NCBI RefSeq assembly: GCF_013282665.1
Contig: NZ_CP054041.1
Coordinates: forward strand, 310,001-374,000
Direction of reading: 5' to 3'
From: Listeria monocytogenes
Lineage (GTDB): Bacteria > Bacillota > Bacilli > Lactobacillales > Listeriaceae
Length of the DNA stretch: 64,000 nt
The notes beneath the pieces are model-generated. The model was not told where the DNA came from. It made no database searches and worked only from the letters and a program-made list of their open reading frames with translations. Both the position numbers and the translations under genes were made by a program. Shown here piece by piece: positions 17,105-25,732 of this stretch. Each line of letters opens with the position of its first letter. Position 1 is the stretch's first letter.

Positions 17105-17168
17105 ATGCTTATGATACCACATTTCCATTCTTTATGCCAAGTATTCCCAAAGAAGTTTTTCATCCGGT

Positions 17169-17726
17169 TTATTCATTTTCTTCTATTAATAGTTGCATTT
17201 TCCAGTACTGTATCGCGTACATTGTTTTTGCGTCATGAATGCATTGTTGTGCTATTAATTGTTCTGCTTCTTCCGGAGTTACTTTGACTAAATTAATAAA
17301 TTCATCTGCATCTTGCGCCAAAGGATGATCCATTTTCCGTAGGTCACGCGCTACATAAATATGTAAAAGTTCATTGGCAAATCCAGGTGATGTATAAAAA
17401 GAAGTGAGATACGTTAAATCATCGGACTGAAAACCCGTTTCTTCTTCTAGCTCCCGTTTTGCGGTCACGAGTGGATCTTCCCCTGGTTCCATTTTGCCGG
17501 CCGGAATTTCGATAATGTTTTTTTCAAGTGGCTTTCGGAATTGCTCTACTAAGTACATTCTTCCATCTGCTGAAAAAGGTATAATTGCCACAGCACCGGG
17601 ATGCTTGACGATTTCGCGCTTGCTCCTTTCCCCGTTTGGCAACTCCACATCATCTACTTGCAATTCAATAATATTTCCGCTAAAAATCTTTTCTGTATGA
17701 AGCGTTTTTTCCTCTAGTGAGTCCAT
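17169..17726 (-). CDS. nudF: ADP-ribose pyrophosphatase (Nudix hydrolase)
   Basis: Hydrolyses ADP-ribose to AMP and ribose-5-phosphate, cytoplasmic. 185 aa from the ATG at 17726 (SLEEKT start, AGTAGGTGG site). A GTG three codons upstream is less likely because it lies inside that site. Nudix box GKMEPGEDPLVTAKRELEEETGF (about residues 77-99) with the REXXEE core intact; ELPNGERSKREIVKHPGAVAIIPF upstream and SFYTSPGFANELLHIYVA downstream are typical for the NudF group. Monocistronic by appearance. Confidence 0.9.
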   Translation of the reverse strand: MDSLEEKTLHTEKIFSGNIIELQVDDVELPNGERSKREIVKHPGAVAIIPFSADGRMYLVEQFRKPLEKNIIEIPAGKMEPGEDPLVTAKRELEEETGFQSDDLTYLTSFYTSPGFANELLHIYVARDLRKMDHPLAQDADEFINLVKVTPEEAEQLIAQQCIHDAKTMYAIQYWKMQLLIEENE

Positions 17727-18001
17727 TTCTGCCACCTACTTCTCGTTTTTTTTCATTATAACATAACTAAGTCCGAGTTTAATTTACATCGCACGACTGA
17801 TAACATCTAATTTCTAAATATGGTATGATAAGAACAAATAAAGGACACTTTCTAAAATATAAAAACCATTCAGCTTGCCTAGTTTTCACTTACAAAATAT
17901 ACTTAAATGGTAGGTTACTTTCCATCAATCTTTATTTTTAGAAAAATTTACTATAAGAAAAGCGGACCTTTTAAACAGGTACTTAAAGGAGAAGATGTAT
18001 A

Positions 18002-18661
18002 ATGACCGTTTTTAAAAAGATATTAGCATTCACAGGTTCTATATTCCTTGTCATTATTTTGGCTGGTATCCTCACTTCACTACTCCATAGTGGCTTGGTA
18101 ATTGCAGCAATTGTTATCGCTGTTGCGGCTATCCTATTTTTCTTTTCATCTAAAGCTGGGGACCGTGCGCAAATGATTGCAACTGGATTAACCAAGAAAG
18201 AATATAAATATATTCGCACTAACTTAGAAGAAGCTCGTGTGAAAATTATCCGCCTTCAAAAAATCATGACACAAAATAAAGCGTTATATTCTTTCCAAGA
18301 GCGCAACAAAACACTTTTACTTACAAAAAGAATTTACGGCATCGTAAAAGATGAACCAAAACGTTTTTATGAAGCAGAAGATTTCTTTTTCTCCCATCTT
18401 GATTCTTTAGTGGAGCTAACTGAAAAGTACGCTTTCTTAGAAAAACAACCTGTAAAAGACAAAAAAATCTATCAAACACTTTCTGATACACGCACACTTT
18501 TAAATGATTTAAGTCGCGTAATTGAAAAGGATTTATTTACACTTTTGAATCAAGACGTGAACAACCTTGACTTTGAATTAGAAGTAGCAAAAAACTCCAT
18601 TTCTAAACAGAAAAAGAAATTTGAAAGGGGTACAAAAGATGACCGAGAACAAGCCAAGTGA
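18002..18661 (+). CDS. XpaC-family membrane protein
   Basis: 219 aa. Two N-terminal membrane segments (about residues 5-26 and 30-48: [35 protein letters not shown]), then a cytoplasmic helical region rich in Lys/Glu. This is the XpaC (5-bromo-4-chloroindolyl phosphate hydrolysis) family, always found with TelA-type genes. AAAGGAGAAG precedes the ATG. The 275-base gap upstream is AT-rich with a possible promoter but no gene. The next gene overlaps by 23 bases. Biochemical role not established. Confidence 0.8.
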   Translation: MTVFKKILAFTGSIFLVIILAGILTSLLHSGLVIAAIVIAVAAILFFFSSKAGDRAQMIATGLTKKEYKYIRTNLEEARVKIIRLQKIMTQNKALYSFQERNKTLLLTKRIYGIVKDEPKRFYEAEDFFFSHLDSLVELTEKYAFLEKQPVKDKKIYQTLSDTRTLLNDLSRVIEKDLFTLLNQDVNNLDFELEVAKNSISKQKKKFERGTKDDREQAK

Positions 18662-19838
18662 AGAAACAAATGAATTAAAAGATTTAGTAATTGAGAAAGA
18701 ATTCAACCAAACGTTAGATGATCTTCTTGCTAACCCATTTGGATCAGACGGCGAAACGGCTGCAAATATTGTAAATAACGAAACAGATGCAGCGCCTCGC
18801 CTTGTCGATATGCTTACAGAAACTAATAAAAAACAAGCACTAGAGTTATCTAAACAAATCGAACCTGGAAACCAAGCAGCCATTCTTGGCTACGGAGCTC
18901 CAGCGCAAGCCAAACTGCATGACTTTTCTCATTCAATGTTAGCTCATGTACAAAAGCAAGATGTTGGACCAATTGGCGATATTATTAGCGATTTAATGTT
19001 TCGTTTACAAGAAGCGGACCCGGATGAACTTGCGGCTCGCAACAAAAACGTCTTCACCAAAATGTTCCACCGAGTAAAACAATCCATCAACGAAATTACT
19101 TCTAAATATCAAAAAATTGGTACCCAAATTGACCGCATCGCGTTAAAACTGGAACATTCCAAAAAGCGTTTAATGGAAGATAACTCCTTCCTGGAACAGC
19201 TTTATGATAAAAATAAAGATTACTTCCAAGCACTTAATATTTACATTGCTGCTGGAGAACTAAAATTAGAAGAAATTAACACAAAAATGCTCCCAGAACT
19301 CCGTAAAAAAGCGGAACAAACTGGCGACCAAATGGATTACCAAGAAGTGAATGACTTAACACAATTCGCTGATCGTCTGGATAAACGAGTATATGATTTA
19401 CGCTTAAGTCGTCAAATCACTATCCAACAAGCGCCGCAAATTCGCTTAATCCAAAATACAAACCAAGCACTCGCTGAAAAAATCCAGTCTTCCATTATGA
19501 CTGCGATTCCACTTTGGAAAAACCAAGTAGCTATCGCGCTTACCTTGCTTCGTCAACAACAAGCCGTAGCAGCTCAGCGCCAAGTTTCTGAAACAACGAA
19601 CGAACTTCTAAAACGAAACGCCGATATGCTAAAAACAAATGCTATCGAAACAGCGCGTGAAAACGAAAGAGGTATTGTGGATATCGAGACACTTAAAGAA
19701 ACTCAATCTAGCTTGATTGAAACCTTGCAAGAAACACTTAAAATTCAACAAGAAGGCCGTGCTAAACGTGCCGTAGCTGAGAAAGAGCTTGTAACAATGG
19801 AACAAGAACTGAAAGAACGTTTACTTGAAATGAAATAA
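18639..19838 (+). CDS. TelA-family (toxic anion resistance) protein
   Basis: 399 aa from the ATG at 18639, with AAAGGGG 10 bases in front; the TTG at 18621 is discarded. TelA family: acidic N-terminus, long predominantly helical/coiled-coil body ([89 protein letters not shown]), no membrane segment. Pairs with XpaC in a two-gene operon. In Bacillus/Listeria, homologues (YceH, TelA) are tied to tellurite, cell-envelope and lantibiotic tolerance (known); the mechanism is unclear. Confidence 0.9.
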   Translation: MTENKPSEETNELKDLVIEKEFNQTLDDLLANPFGSDGETAANIVNNETDAAPRLVDMLTETNKKQALELSKQIEPGNQAAILGYGAPAQAKLHDFSHSMLAHVQKQDVGPIGDIISDLMFRLQEADPDELAARNKNVFTKMFHRVKQSINEITSKYQKIGTQIDRIALKLEHSKKRLMEDNSFLEQLYDKNKDYFQALNIYIAAGELKLEEINTKMLPELRKKAEQTGDQMDYQEVNDLTQFADRLDKRVYDLRLSRQITIQQAPQIRLIQNTNQALAEKIQSSIMTAIPLWKNQVAIALTLLRQQQAVAAQRQVSETTNELLKRNADMLKTNAIETARENERGIVDIETLKETQSSLIETLQETLKIQQEGRAKRAVAEKELVTMEQELKERLLEMK

Positions 19839-19840
19839 TC

Positions 19841-19877
19841 AAAAAAAGGCTAGCACTTAACCCGTGCTAGCTTTTTT
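19841..19877. terminator. Bidirectional terminator between telA and dinB
   Basis: GCTAGCAC (19849-19856) pairs with GTGCTAGC (19864-19871), A7 on the left and T6 on the right. The end of dinB lies at its right foot. Confidence 0.92.
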
Positions 19878-20946
19878 ATAGTCCTTCTAAACGTAAATTT
19901 TCAAAATAAACGGGTTTTAAATTCGTTACAGTAAGTCCTATCAAACGAATGCTATCTTGTCCTTTGTAGCTTTCTCGTAGAAGTAATGCAGCCGCTTGGT
20001 AAATTTGATTCGCATCATTGGTATATTCATTTAAAGTAAGTCGTTTAGTAATTGTGGTAAAGTCACTATAGCGTAATTTTAGTACTACCGTCTTACCATG
20101 TTTTTGTAACTTAATGAGACGTTCTTCCACCTTCTTAGCAAAATTCATTAGACTTTGCTCGAGTATGCGATTATCCAATACATTAAATTCAAAAGTCGTT
20201 TCTTTTCCTACTGATTTGCGATCACGATGCGGATTCACAATGTTATTCGAACGACCTCGAACCTGTCGATACAACTGATAGCCATGCTTATGCAATTCAC
20301 GAATAAGATCCCATTCACTCCATTTCTTCAAATCTGCCCCAGTTTCTATTCCAAGGCGATGTAATTTTTCCGCTGTGACTTTCCCTACCCCATAAAATTT
20401 AGTCACAGGGATTTGTTCTAAAAAGGCTTCTGCTTCTTCGGGCGCAACTACGGTAATACCAGCAGGTTTCTTAAAGTCGGAAGCAATTTTTGCAATAAAT
20501 TTATTGAATGATACGCCGGCTGATGCAGTTAATCCAAGCTCACGGTAAATTGTTTGTTGGATATCACGGGCAACCATTGTGGCGGATTTCATTCCTTTTT
20601 TATTTTCGGTTACATCCAAATAGGCTTCATCCAAAGAAAGTGGTTCGATAATATCTGTATATCTGGAAAAAATTTCGCGAATTTGACTAGATACTTCTAC
20701 ATAATGCGCCATATTCCCATGAATAAAAATACCATTCGGACAAAGTTTGGCAGCTTGACGAGTAGGCATGGCAGAATGCACACCGTATTTGCGTGCTTCA
20801 TAAGAACAAGTCGAAACAACACCGCGCTTATTAGGATCCCCACCAATAATCAGTGGCTTCCCGCGAAACTCCGGATGATCGCGTTGTTCTACAGATGCAT
20901 AAAAAGCGTCCATATCAATATGAATGATTTTCCTACTCGTATCCAT
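19876..20946 (-). CDS. dinB: DNA polymerase IV (Y-family, translesion)
   Basis: Error-prone polymerase, 356 aa. Palm: IHIDMDAFYASVEQRD (metal Asp near residue 9) and LSLDEAYLDVT (DE metal pair, about 104-105). HhH-type motif ITKFYGVGKVTAEKLHRLGIETG; little-finger domain SVGKETTFEFNVLDN. The C-terminal clamp-binding motif is not clear. ATG follows TAGGAGG. A LexA box and promoter sit right upstream, fitting the known SOS induction of dinB in Listeria. Confidence 0.94.
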   Translation of the reverse strand: MDTSRKIIHIDMDAFYASVEQRDHPEFRGKPLIIGGDPNKRGVVSTCSYEARKYGVHSAMPTRQAAKLCPNGIFIHGNMAHYVEVSSQIREIFSRYTDIIEPLSLDEAYLDVTENKKGMKSATMVARDIQQTIYRELGLTASAGVSFNKFIAKIASDFKKPAGITVVAPEEAEAFLEQIPVTKFYGVGKVTAEKLHRLGIETGADLKKWSEWDLIRELHKHGYQLYRQVRGRSNNIVNPHRDRKSVGKETTFEFNVLDNRILEQSLMNFAKKVEERLIKLQKHGKTVVLKLRYSDFTTITKRLTLNEYTNDANQIYQAAALLLRESYKGQDSIRLIGLTVTNLKPVYFENLRLEGL

Positions 20947-20965
20947 AACTGCACCTCCTAAAAAA

Positions 20966-21014
20966 CGAACAAACGTTCCTAATTAATTATATACGCTAAC
21001 TTAATTAATTACAA
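20966..21014 (-). promoter_or_regulatory. dinB promoter with LexA (SOS) box
   Basis: Minus strand: -35 TTGTAA (21009-21014), 17-base spacer, -10 TATAAT (20986-20991). Just downstream is GAACAAACGTTC (20967-20978, with flanking C on the left and C on the right), matching the Gram-positive LexA core GAAC-N4-GTTC. Binding there would block start-site escape. Confidence 0.85.
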
Positions 21015-21047
21015 GAAAAAAAACACCCTATTTAAGGGTATTTTCTC
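21014..21047 (-). terminator. Terminator of the rnz-SDR unit
   Basis: On the minus strand ACCCT (21025-21029) and AGGGT (21035-21039) pair, followed by eight T residues. Short stem, good U-tract. Confidence 0.7.
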
Positions 21048-21052
21048 TAATT

Positions 21053-21844
21053 CTATTTCTTTAAAAATGCACCTTTGCCAAAAAATTCAATGACTTGAGG
21101 CATCACCTGATACAGTCTGGTCGCAATATTCATTACAAAAGGCAAATTAATTTCGCGTCGTTTTGTCCCCATAATTTGCACGGTTTTTCTAGCTACTTTC
21201 TCTGGTTGTAGAACTAATTTTCCAACTGTCTCTAAGTAGTTGCCTGATTTATCTGCTACATCGAAAAAGTTCGTTGCAATAGGACCAGGATTTATCGTTG
21301 TGACGTTGATTTTATCAGGAATTAGTTCTAAGCGAAGTGCATTAGAAAAGCCCAGCACTGCATATTTTGTTGCGGAATAAACAGTTGACTTTGGTGTGGC
21401 TATTTTTGCCGCTTGAGAAGCGATGTTAATAATATGTCCTGCCTTACGTGCTTGCATTTGCGGTAATATAAGTTGCGTTAACTGAATTAACCCAAGCACA
21501 TTCGTATCGAACATTTTTTCAATCGTTTCAAATGGAATGTCTACTGCATTTTCAAATAAACCAAACCCTGCGCAATTAACTAGTACATCTACTTGATATG
21601 TCGTATTTATTTCCGCACTGACTTGCTTTACTTGCTCAAAATCCGTCATATCTAGTGTAAAATAAACAGCCTCTACGGAAAATTGACTACTTATTTCTTT
21701 TTGCAAAGCGATTAATTTTTCCGTACTTCTTGCGGTGATAATAACGTTCGCACCTGATGCGGCCACTTGTCTTGTAATTTCTGCACCGAGGCCGCTCGAA
21801 GCTCCTGTGATTAGTACCGTTTTATTTTTCAAAAATGGATTCAT
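21053..21844 (-). CDS. Short-chain dehydrogenase/reductase
   Basis: NAD(P)-binding SDR, 263 aa from the ATG at 21844 (GGAGAG site); the TTG at 21859 is not used. Cofactor motif TGASSGLGAEITRQVA (about 11-26), NNAG-equivalent NCAGFG, catalytic Ser in INIASQAAKIA and YxxxK as YSATKYA. C-terminal extension includes a possible membrane-associated helix. Lies 4 bases after rnz, so co-transcribed. Substrate cannot be told from sequence. Confidence 0.88.
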   Translation of the reverse strand: MNPFLKNKTVLITGASSGLGAEITRQVAASGANVIITARSTEKLIALQKEISSQFSVEAVYFTLDMTDFEQVKQVSAEINTTYQVDVLVNCAGFGLFENAVDIPFETIEKMFDTNVLGLIQLTQLILPQMQARKAGHIINIASQAAKIATPKSTVYSATKYAVLGFSNALRLELIPDKINVTTINPGPIATNFFDVADKSGNYLETVGKLVLQPEKVARKTVQIMGTKRREINLPFVMNIATRLYQVMPQVIEFFGKGAFLKK

Positions 21845-21848
21845 TTCG

Positions 21849-22769
21849 TCACTCTCCAATTGGGAAAACAGCTAAGTCATACGCTATTTCTGTATTTTCA
21901 AAAACAGATTGTGCTTCTATTAATAATTCTTTACTTGCGTCACGATCATATCTAGAGCTAATGTGCGTTAATATTAATTTTTTGACGTTGGCTTTTTTCG
22001 CAAGACTCGCAGCTTGTATTGTGGTCGAATGCATGTATTCTCCTGCCAATTTTTCTTTATCGCCTTCAAATGTAGCTTCGTGTACTAAAATATCAGCATT
22101 GAGTGCTAATTCCAGTTCACTGGCTGTCGCTTTCGTGTCACCAAAAATACTTATAATCTTTCCTTTTTGCGGCTCATCAATGTAGTCTTTTCCATTGATG
22201 ACACTTCCGTCAGCTAATGTGACTGTTTCTCCATTTTTTATTTTTTGGAAAATTGGGCCTGGTTCCACGCCATCATCTATTAATTTATCGGCATTTAATG
22301 CACCCGGTTTATCTTTCTCAACGATTCGGTAACCAAAGCTACGTAATCCGTGATCTAATTCGTCCACTGTAATAGAAAACATCTTATCTTCAAAAATTAA
22401 ACCCGGTTCAATTTCGTTAAAAATAATTTTATATGTCAGCCTTGTACCACTTAATCTTAAGGAAGTTTCTACGTACTCGGTAATGCCAACTGGACCATAT
22501 ATGGTTAAATCTGACTCCCCACCTTGAAAAGAACGGCTACTTAATAAGCCTGGTAAACCAAAAATGTGGTCACCGTGCAAGTGGGTTATAAAGATTTTTT
22601 CTAACTTACTAAGCTTAATTGGACTTCGCATGATTTGGTGTTGTGTTGCTTCTCCGCAATCAAATAGCCAAATTGTATTTCGTTCATTTAACATTGAAAG
22701 TGCGATGGATGTGACATTACGGCCTCGCGACGGTACGCCTGCTCCAGTTCCTAGAAAAACAAGTTCCAT
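21849..22769 (-). CDS. rnz: Ribonuclease Z
   Basis: tRNA 3'-processing endonuclease, 306 aa. Metallo-beta-lactamase fold with HLHGDHIFGLPGLL (about 62-75, motif HxHxDH), the exosite arm region, GDTKATASELELA (third ligand region), HEATFEGD and LTHISSRYD (last His). Length and long form fit RNase Z of Firmicutes. The ATG at 22769 follows a short AT-rich leader. It heads a two-gene unit with the SDR gene. Confidence 0.96.
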   Translation of the reverse strand: MELVFLGTGAGVPSRGRNVTSIALSMLNERNTIWLFDCGEATQHQIMRSPIKLSKLEKIFITHLHGDHIFGLPGLLSSRSFQGGESDLTIYGPVGITEYVETSLRLSGTRLTYKIIFNEIEPGLIFEDKMFSITVDELDHGLRSFGYRIVEKDKPGALNADKLIDDGVEPGPIFQKIKNGETVTLADGSVINGKDYIDEPQKGKIISIFGDTKATASELELALNADILVHEATFEGDKEKLAGEYMHSTTIQAASLAKKANVKKLILTHISSRYDRDASKELLIEAQSVFENTEIAYDLAVFPIGE

Positions 22770-22905
22770 ATCTGTTTCATTCCCTTCTCGGTTCGAGTCT
22801 TATTTTATCATATTCTTAAACGAACAGGAAATAAACATTTCCATGCTAAAAACCCTTATAATTCAGAAATAACTGTCAAATTAAAAAAATATTCGAACCA
22901 AACAG

Positions 22906-23022
22906 TTGCACAAATGCTTCTTTATGGATAAAATAGTATGGACTAATGAGGAAAATTAATAGCTCATTTAATAAGGCCTTTTTTTGTGGGGTTCTTTTCA
23001 AACTAAGAAAACTTTTTCTTAG
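22906..23022 (+). promoter_or_regulatory. zwf promoter and long leader with hairpin
   Basis: -35 TTGCAC (22906-22911), 17-base spacer, -10 TAAAAT (22929-22934) give a start near 22941 and a leader of about 130 bases. In it CTAAGAAA (23003-23010) pairs with TTTCTTAG (23015-23022), a perfect 8-bp hairpin followed by TTAATTTTTT. The rest of the 300-base gap to rnz shows nothing. Confidence 0.55.
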
Positions 23023-23070
23023 CAGTTAATTTTTTGCCATTAAGAGAATAAGAAAGAGGGTAAATGACGT

Positions 23071-24546
23071 ATGACAGATGAGTTAGAACAAAAAGCACTG
23101 ATTACTATTTTTGGCGGTACGGGAGATTTGGCAAATCGCAAACTTTACCCTTCGCTATATCATTTATACAGTAAGGGATCTCTTGGCGACAATTTTGCTG
23201 TTATCGGAACGGCACGTCGTGAATGGAGTAATGATTTCTTCCGTGATAAAGTAAAAGAGTCTATCAAAGACATTGACGGTTCCGAAAAAGACGCGGATGC
23301 ATTTGCTTCTCACTTCTACTATCAATCTCATGATGTGACAAATAAAGAATCTTACGTAACGTTAAAAGATTTGTCTGATGAACTAGATGCAAAATACGAA
23401 TTAGGTGGTAATCGCCTTTTCTATCTTGCAATGGCACCGAATTTCTTTGGAACGATTGCTAGCCGCATTAAGTCTGAAGGTTTTGTAGATACAGACGGTT
23501 TCCATCGTTTAATTATCGAAAAACCATTCGGTCATGATTTAGCTAGTGCGGAAGAATTAAATAATTCGCTTCGTCAAGCTTTCAAGGAAGATGAAATTTA
23601 TCGTATTGACCATTATTTAGGAAAAGAAATGATCCAAAATATTTCGGTTATTCGTTTTGCAAATTCTATCATTGAATCGCTTTGGAATAATCGTTACATC
23701 GATAATATTCAAGTTACTTTAACAGAGGTCCTTGGAGTGGAAGATCGTGGACGCTATTACGATGAAAGTGGCGCACTTCGAGACATGGTTCAAAATCATA
23801 TTTTACAAATCGTCTCTTTACTTGCAATGGAGCCACCGATTAACTTATCCACTCGCGAAATTCGTCATGAAAAAGTTCGCGCGCTTCGTTCTTTACGCGT
23901 TTTTGAAGGAAAAGAAGTGCATCAAAGCTTTATTCGCGGGCAATATGGCCCCGGTGAAGTGGATGGTAAAGAGTTAAAAGGTTATCGTCAAGAAGATAAC
24001 GTGGACCCTCATTCCAACACAGAAACATTTGTAGCAGGCAAACTTGAAATCGATAATTTCCGCTGGGCTGGCGTACCATTTTACATTCGTACTGGTAAAC
24101 GTCTTGCGAAGAAAACAACGCAAATTGCGATTCAGTTTAAAGATGTCCCATTAAACTTATTCGGGCAACAACAATCACTTGGTGGTAATGTGCTTGTTAT
24201 TCATATCCAACCAGACGAAGGTATTACACTTCATTTGAACGTAAAAGAGCCTGGTCAAGGTATGGTTACGATGCCAGTAAACTTAAATTATATTCATTCC
24301 TCTCCAGATGGCATGAATACGCCAGAAGCATACGAAAAACTAATTCTAGATTGTCTTCGCGGTGACGCGACTTACTTCTCTCACTGGGATGAAGTATCGC
24401 TATCATGGAACTTTATCGACCATGTAGCAGACGTTTGGACAAATACGAAAGATCATTTCCCGAACTACAAATCCGGTTCGATGGGACCAAAAGAAGCAGA
24501 TGACCTCATTCAACGCGACGGATTCCAGTGGTTCCCAATCGATTAA
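23071..24546 (+). CDS. zwf: Glucose-6-phosphate 1-dehydrogenase
   Basis: Entry enzyme of the oxidative pentose phosphate pathway, NADP-dependent, cytoplasmic. 491 aa. Rossmann GGTGDLANRKLYPSLY (about 15-30), catalytic signature RIDHYLGKE (His near 180), EKPFGHD, and the C-terminal domain with GVPFYIRTGKRL. AAGAGGGT precedes ATG at 23071. Followed by a strong terminator, so monocistronic. Confidence 0.97.
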   Translation: MTDELEQKALITIFGGTGDLANRKLYPSLYHLYSKGSLGDNFAVIGTARREWSNDFFRDKVKESIKDIDGSEKDADAFASHFYYQSHDVTNKESYVTLKDLSDELDAKYELGGNRLFYLAMAPNFFGTIASRIKSEGFVDTDGFHRLIIEKPFGHDLASAEELNNSLRQAFKEDEIYRIDHYLGKEMIQNISVIRFANSIIESLWNNRYIDNIQVTLTEVLGVEDRGRYYDESGALRDMVQNHILQIVSLLAMEPPINLSTREIRHEKVRALRSLRVFEGKEVHQSFIRGQYGPGEVDGKELKGYRQEDNVDPHSNTETFVAGKLEIDNFRWAGVPFYIRTGKRLAKKTTQIAIQFKDVPLNLFGQQQSLGGNVLVIHIQPDEGITLHLNVKEPGQGMVTMPVNLNYIHSSPDGMNTPEAYEKLILDCLRGDATYFSHWDEVSLSWNFIDHVADVWTNTKDHFPNYKSGSMGPKEADDLIQRDGFQWFPID

Positions 24547-24548
24547 TC

Positions 24549-24592
24549 AAAAAACCAGAAATATGGCTACTCTAGCCTGTTTCTGGTTTTCT
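24549..24592 (+). terminator. Terminator after zwf
   Basis: AAACCAGAAA (24551-24561 region) pairs with TTTCTGGTTT (24580-24589), T-rich tail; internal GGCTA/TAGCC hairpin at the tip. Confidence 0.85.
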
Positions 24593-24663
24593 TTGTTTAC
24601 TTGCAAAAACCCCCACGCATGTTAGAATAGAGAGGAAACTAACTAGTTAAAGGAGCTCATATA

Positions 24664-25095
24664 ATGGCTGAAAATATTGATGACTACTTAGAAAAAGGCA
24701 TGTATGGGGCAAAAGAAATTAATCCCGCTGAGAAGAAGAAATATCTAGGAACTTACCGCGAACGTGTCTTAGTCGCACTGACAAAAGAAGAAGTTTTGAC
24801 GCAAGAGTATCTTCCAGAGCTAGAAAAGGCAATACTAGAAAATAGTGACTCCAAGCTACTTTTAAATGGATTACTGCATTATAATTCTTTACGCCCTTAT
24901 ATTAAACTAGCAGAAAAATGTAAACATGAATTTTCGATTGTTAGTCGTTTGGAAGGTGAAACAGATATTTACCTCGTCCTCGCCTGTCAAAAAGCGGTAA
25001 ACAAGGAAGACATTCATTTATATAAAGAAGCACAAGTAGAACAAGAAGAAGAACCAACCTCGTTACTTGAGAAGGTTCGTAAACTATTTAATTAA
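24664..25095 (+). CDS. YueI-family protein (DUF1694)
   Basis: 143 aa soluble protein of the YueI family, unknown function. Conserved opening DDYLEKGMYGAKEINPAEKKKYLGTYRERVLVALTKEEV and body SKLLLNGLLHYNSLRPYIKLAEKC are recognisable. No catalytic motif. AAAGGAGCTC is close to the ATG. Probably followed by the small membrane protein gene in the same unit (31-base gap). Confidence 0.8.
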   Translation: MAENIDDYLEKGMYGAKEINPAEKKKYLGTYRERVLVALTKEEVLTQEYLPELEKAILENSDSKLLLNGLLHYNSLRPYIKLAEKCKHEFSIVSRLEGETDIYLVLACQKAVNKEDIHLYKEAQVEQEEEPTSLLEKVRKLFN

Positions 25096-25126
25096 GTTTT
25101 CCGCTCACTATTTAGGAGGTCGATTT

Positions 25127-25264
25127 ATGCTACACATCATCACAGTGTCACTCGCTATTTTGATGGCGTTACAAACAATCTATTTCTTCATTCGTAGAAA
25201 TGTCAATATGGGCGTTATGTTTTTACTCATAACAGCTGCACTTCTTTTACTCAGTACGATTTAA
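25127..25264 (+). CDS. Small two-helix membrane protein
   Basis: 45 aa, from an ATG at 25127 with TAGGAGG at normal spacing; a longer frame upstream to 25067 overlaps YueI and has no site. Two hydrophobic helices (IITVSLAILMALQTIYFF and MGVMFLLITAALLLLSTI) around RRNVN. Conserved in this genus by look; function unknown. Its 3' end overlaps the convergent gene by 18 bases. Confidence 0.75.
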   Translation: MLHIITVSLAILMALQTIYFFIRRNVNMGVMFLLITAALLLLSTI

Positions 25265-25732
25265 TGGAATTCCTGTTTCAATAGCTTGTTTTAGATTTTG
25301 CTGCATGACGCCGATTCCTGATGCCCCGTCAAGTGGAAAACGAAATGCTTGCTTACCATCCGTGATGCTTGTTAATAACCCTCTGAACTTTTTCCCGCCT
25401 AACATCGGAATTGGTTCGGTAGGGTTTATTTGTAGTTTCTGCCACTGCTTCTTTAATTCCTCTAGTTGAATCGTATCCGCACCAGTCCCTTTCATTGTAA
25501 AACGAACATCGTATGTTTTTGAAACAACATCGTCCGGTCGTAAAAAACCATATTTGGGAGATAAAATTAAATAATCATCCGCAAATTGCTCGGCATAAGT
25601 CTTACTTAAACGATGAAAAGTTCCCGTGTAAACGTCCCTTGCTTTTACTGGACCTATATCTGGTAACTTATCCCATATCTTCGGTTTGCCAGATGCAATA
25701 ATAATCAGCTTTGTTTGATTGGATATTCCCAC
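25247..25732 (-). CDS. DUF6884-like protein
   Basis: 161 aa cytoplasmic protein. Central block VKARDVYTGTFHRLSKTYAEQFADDYLILSPKYGFLRPDDVVSKTYDVRF has the DUF6884 look (YaaA/queuine-salvage-like neighbourhood), with KLIIIASGKPKIWD at the start. The GTG at 25732 overlaps the GNAT end by 28 bases, GGAAGAG 8 bases upstream. Function not known; I do not assign a reaction. Confidence 0.65.
   Translation of the reverse strand: MGISNQTKLIIIASGKPKIWDKLPDIGPVKARDVYTGTFHRLSKTYAEQFADDYLILSPKYGFLRPDDVVSKTYDVRFTMKGTGADTIQLEELKKQWQKLQINPTEPIPMLGGKKFRGLLTSITDGKQAFRFPLDGASGIGVMQQNLKQAIETGIPLNRTE

Larger units (their letters stand above)
16837..17107. repeat. Direct repeats flanking the toxin-like ORF
   Basis: On the plus strand TGGCTAGCTCTTTCAACATG (16837-16856) recurs in shorter form as TGGCTCTCTTTCATG (17093-17107), and CTAGCT (16840-16845) recurs at 17045-17050. 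Because sense and antisense RNAs converge, the repeats would make their 5' regions complementary, as DRa/DRb do in the Fst par system (known system; the comparison is inference). Confidence 0.55.
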
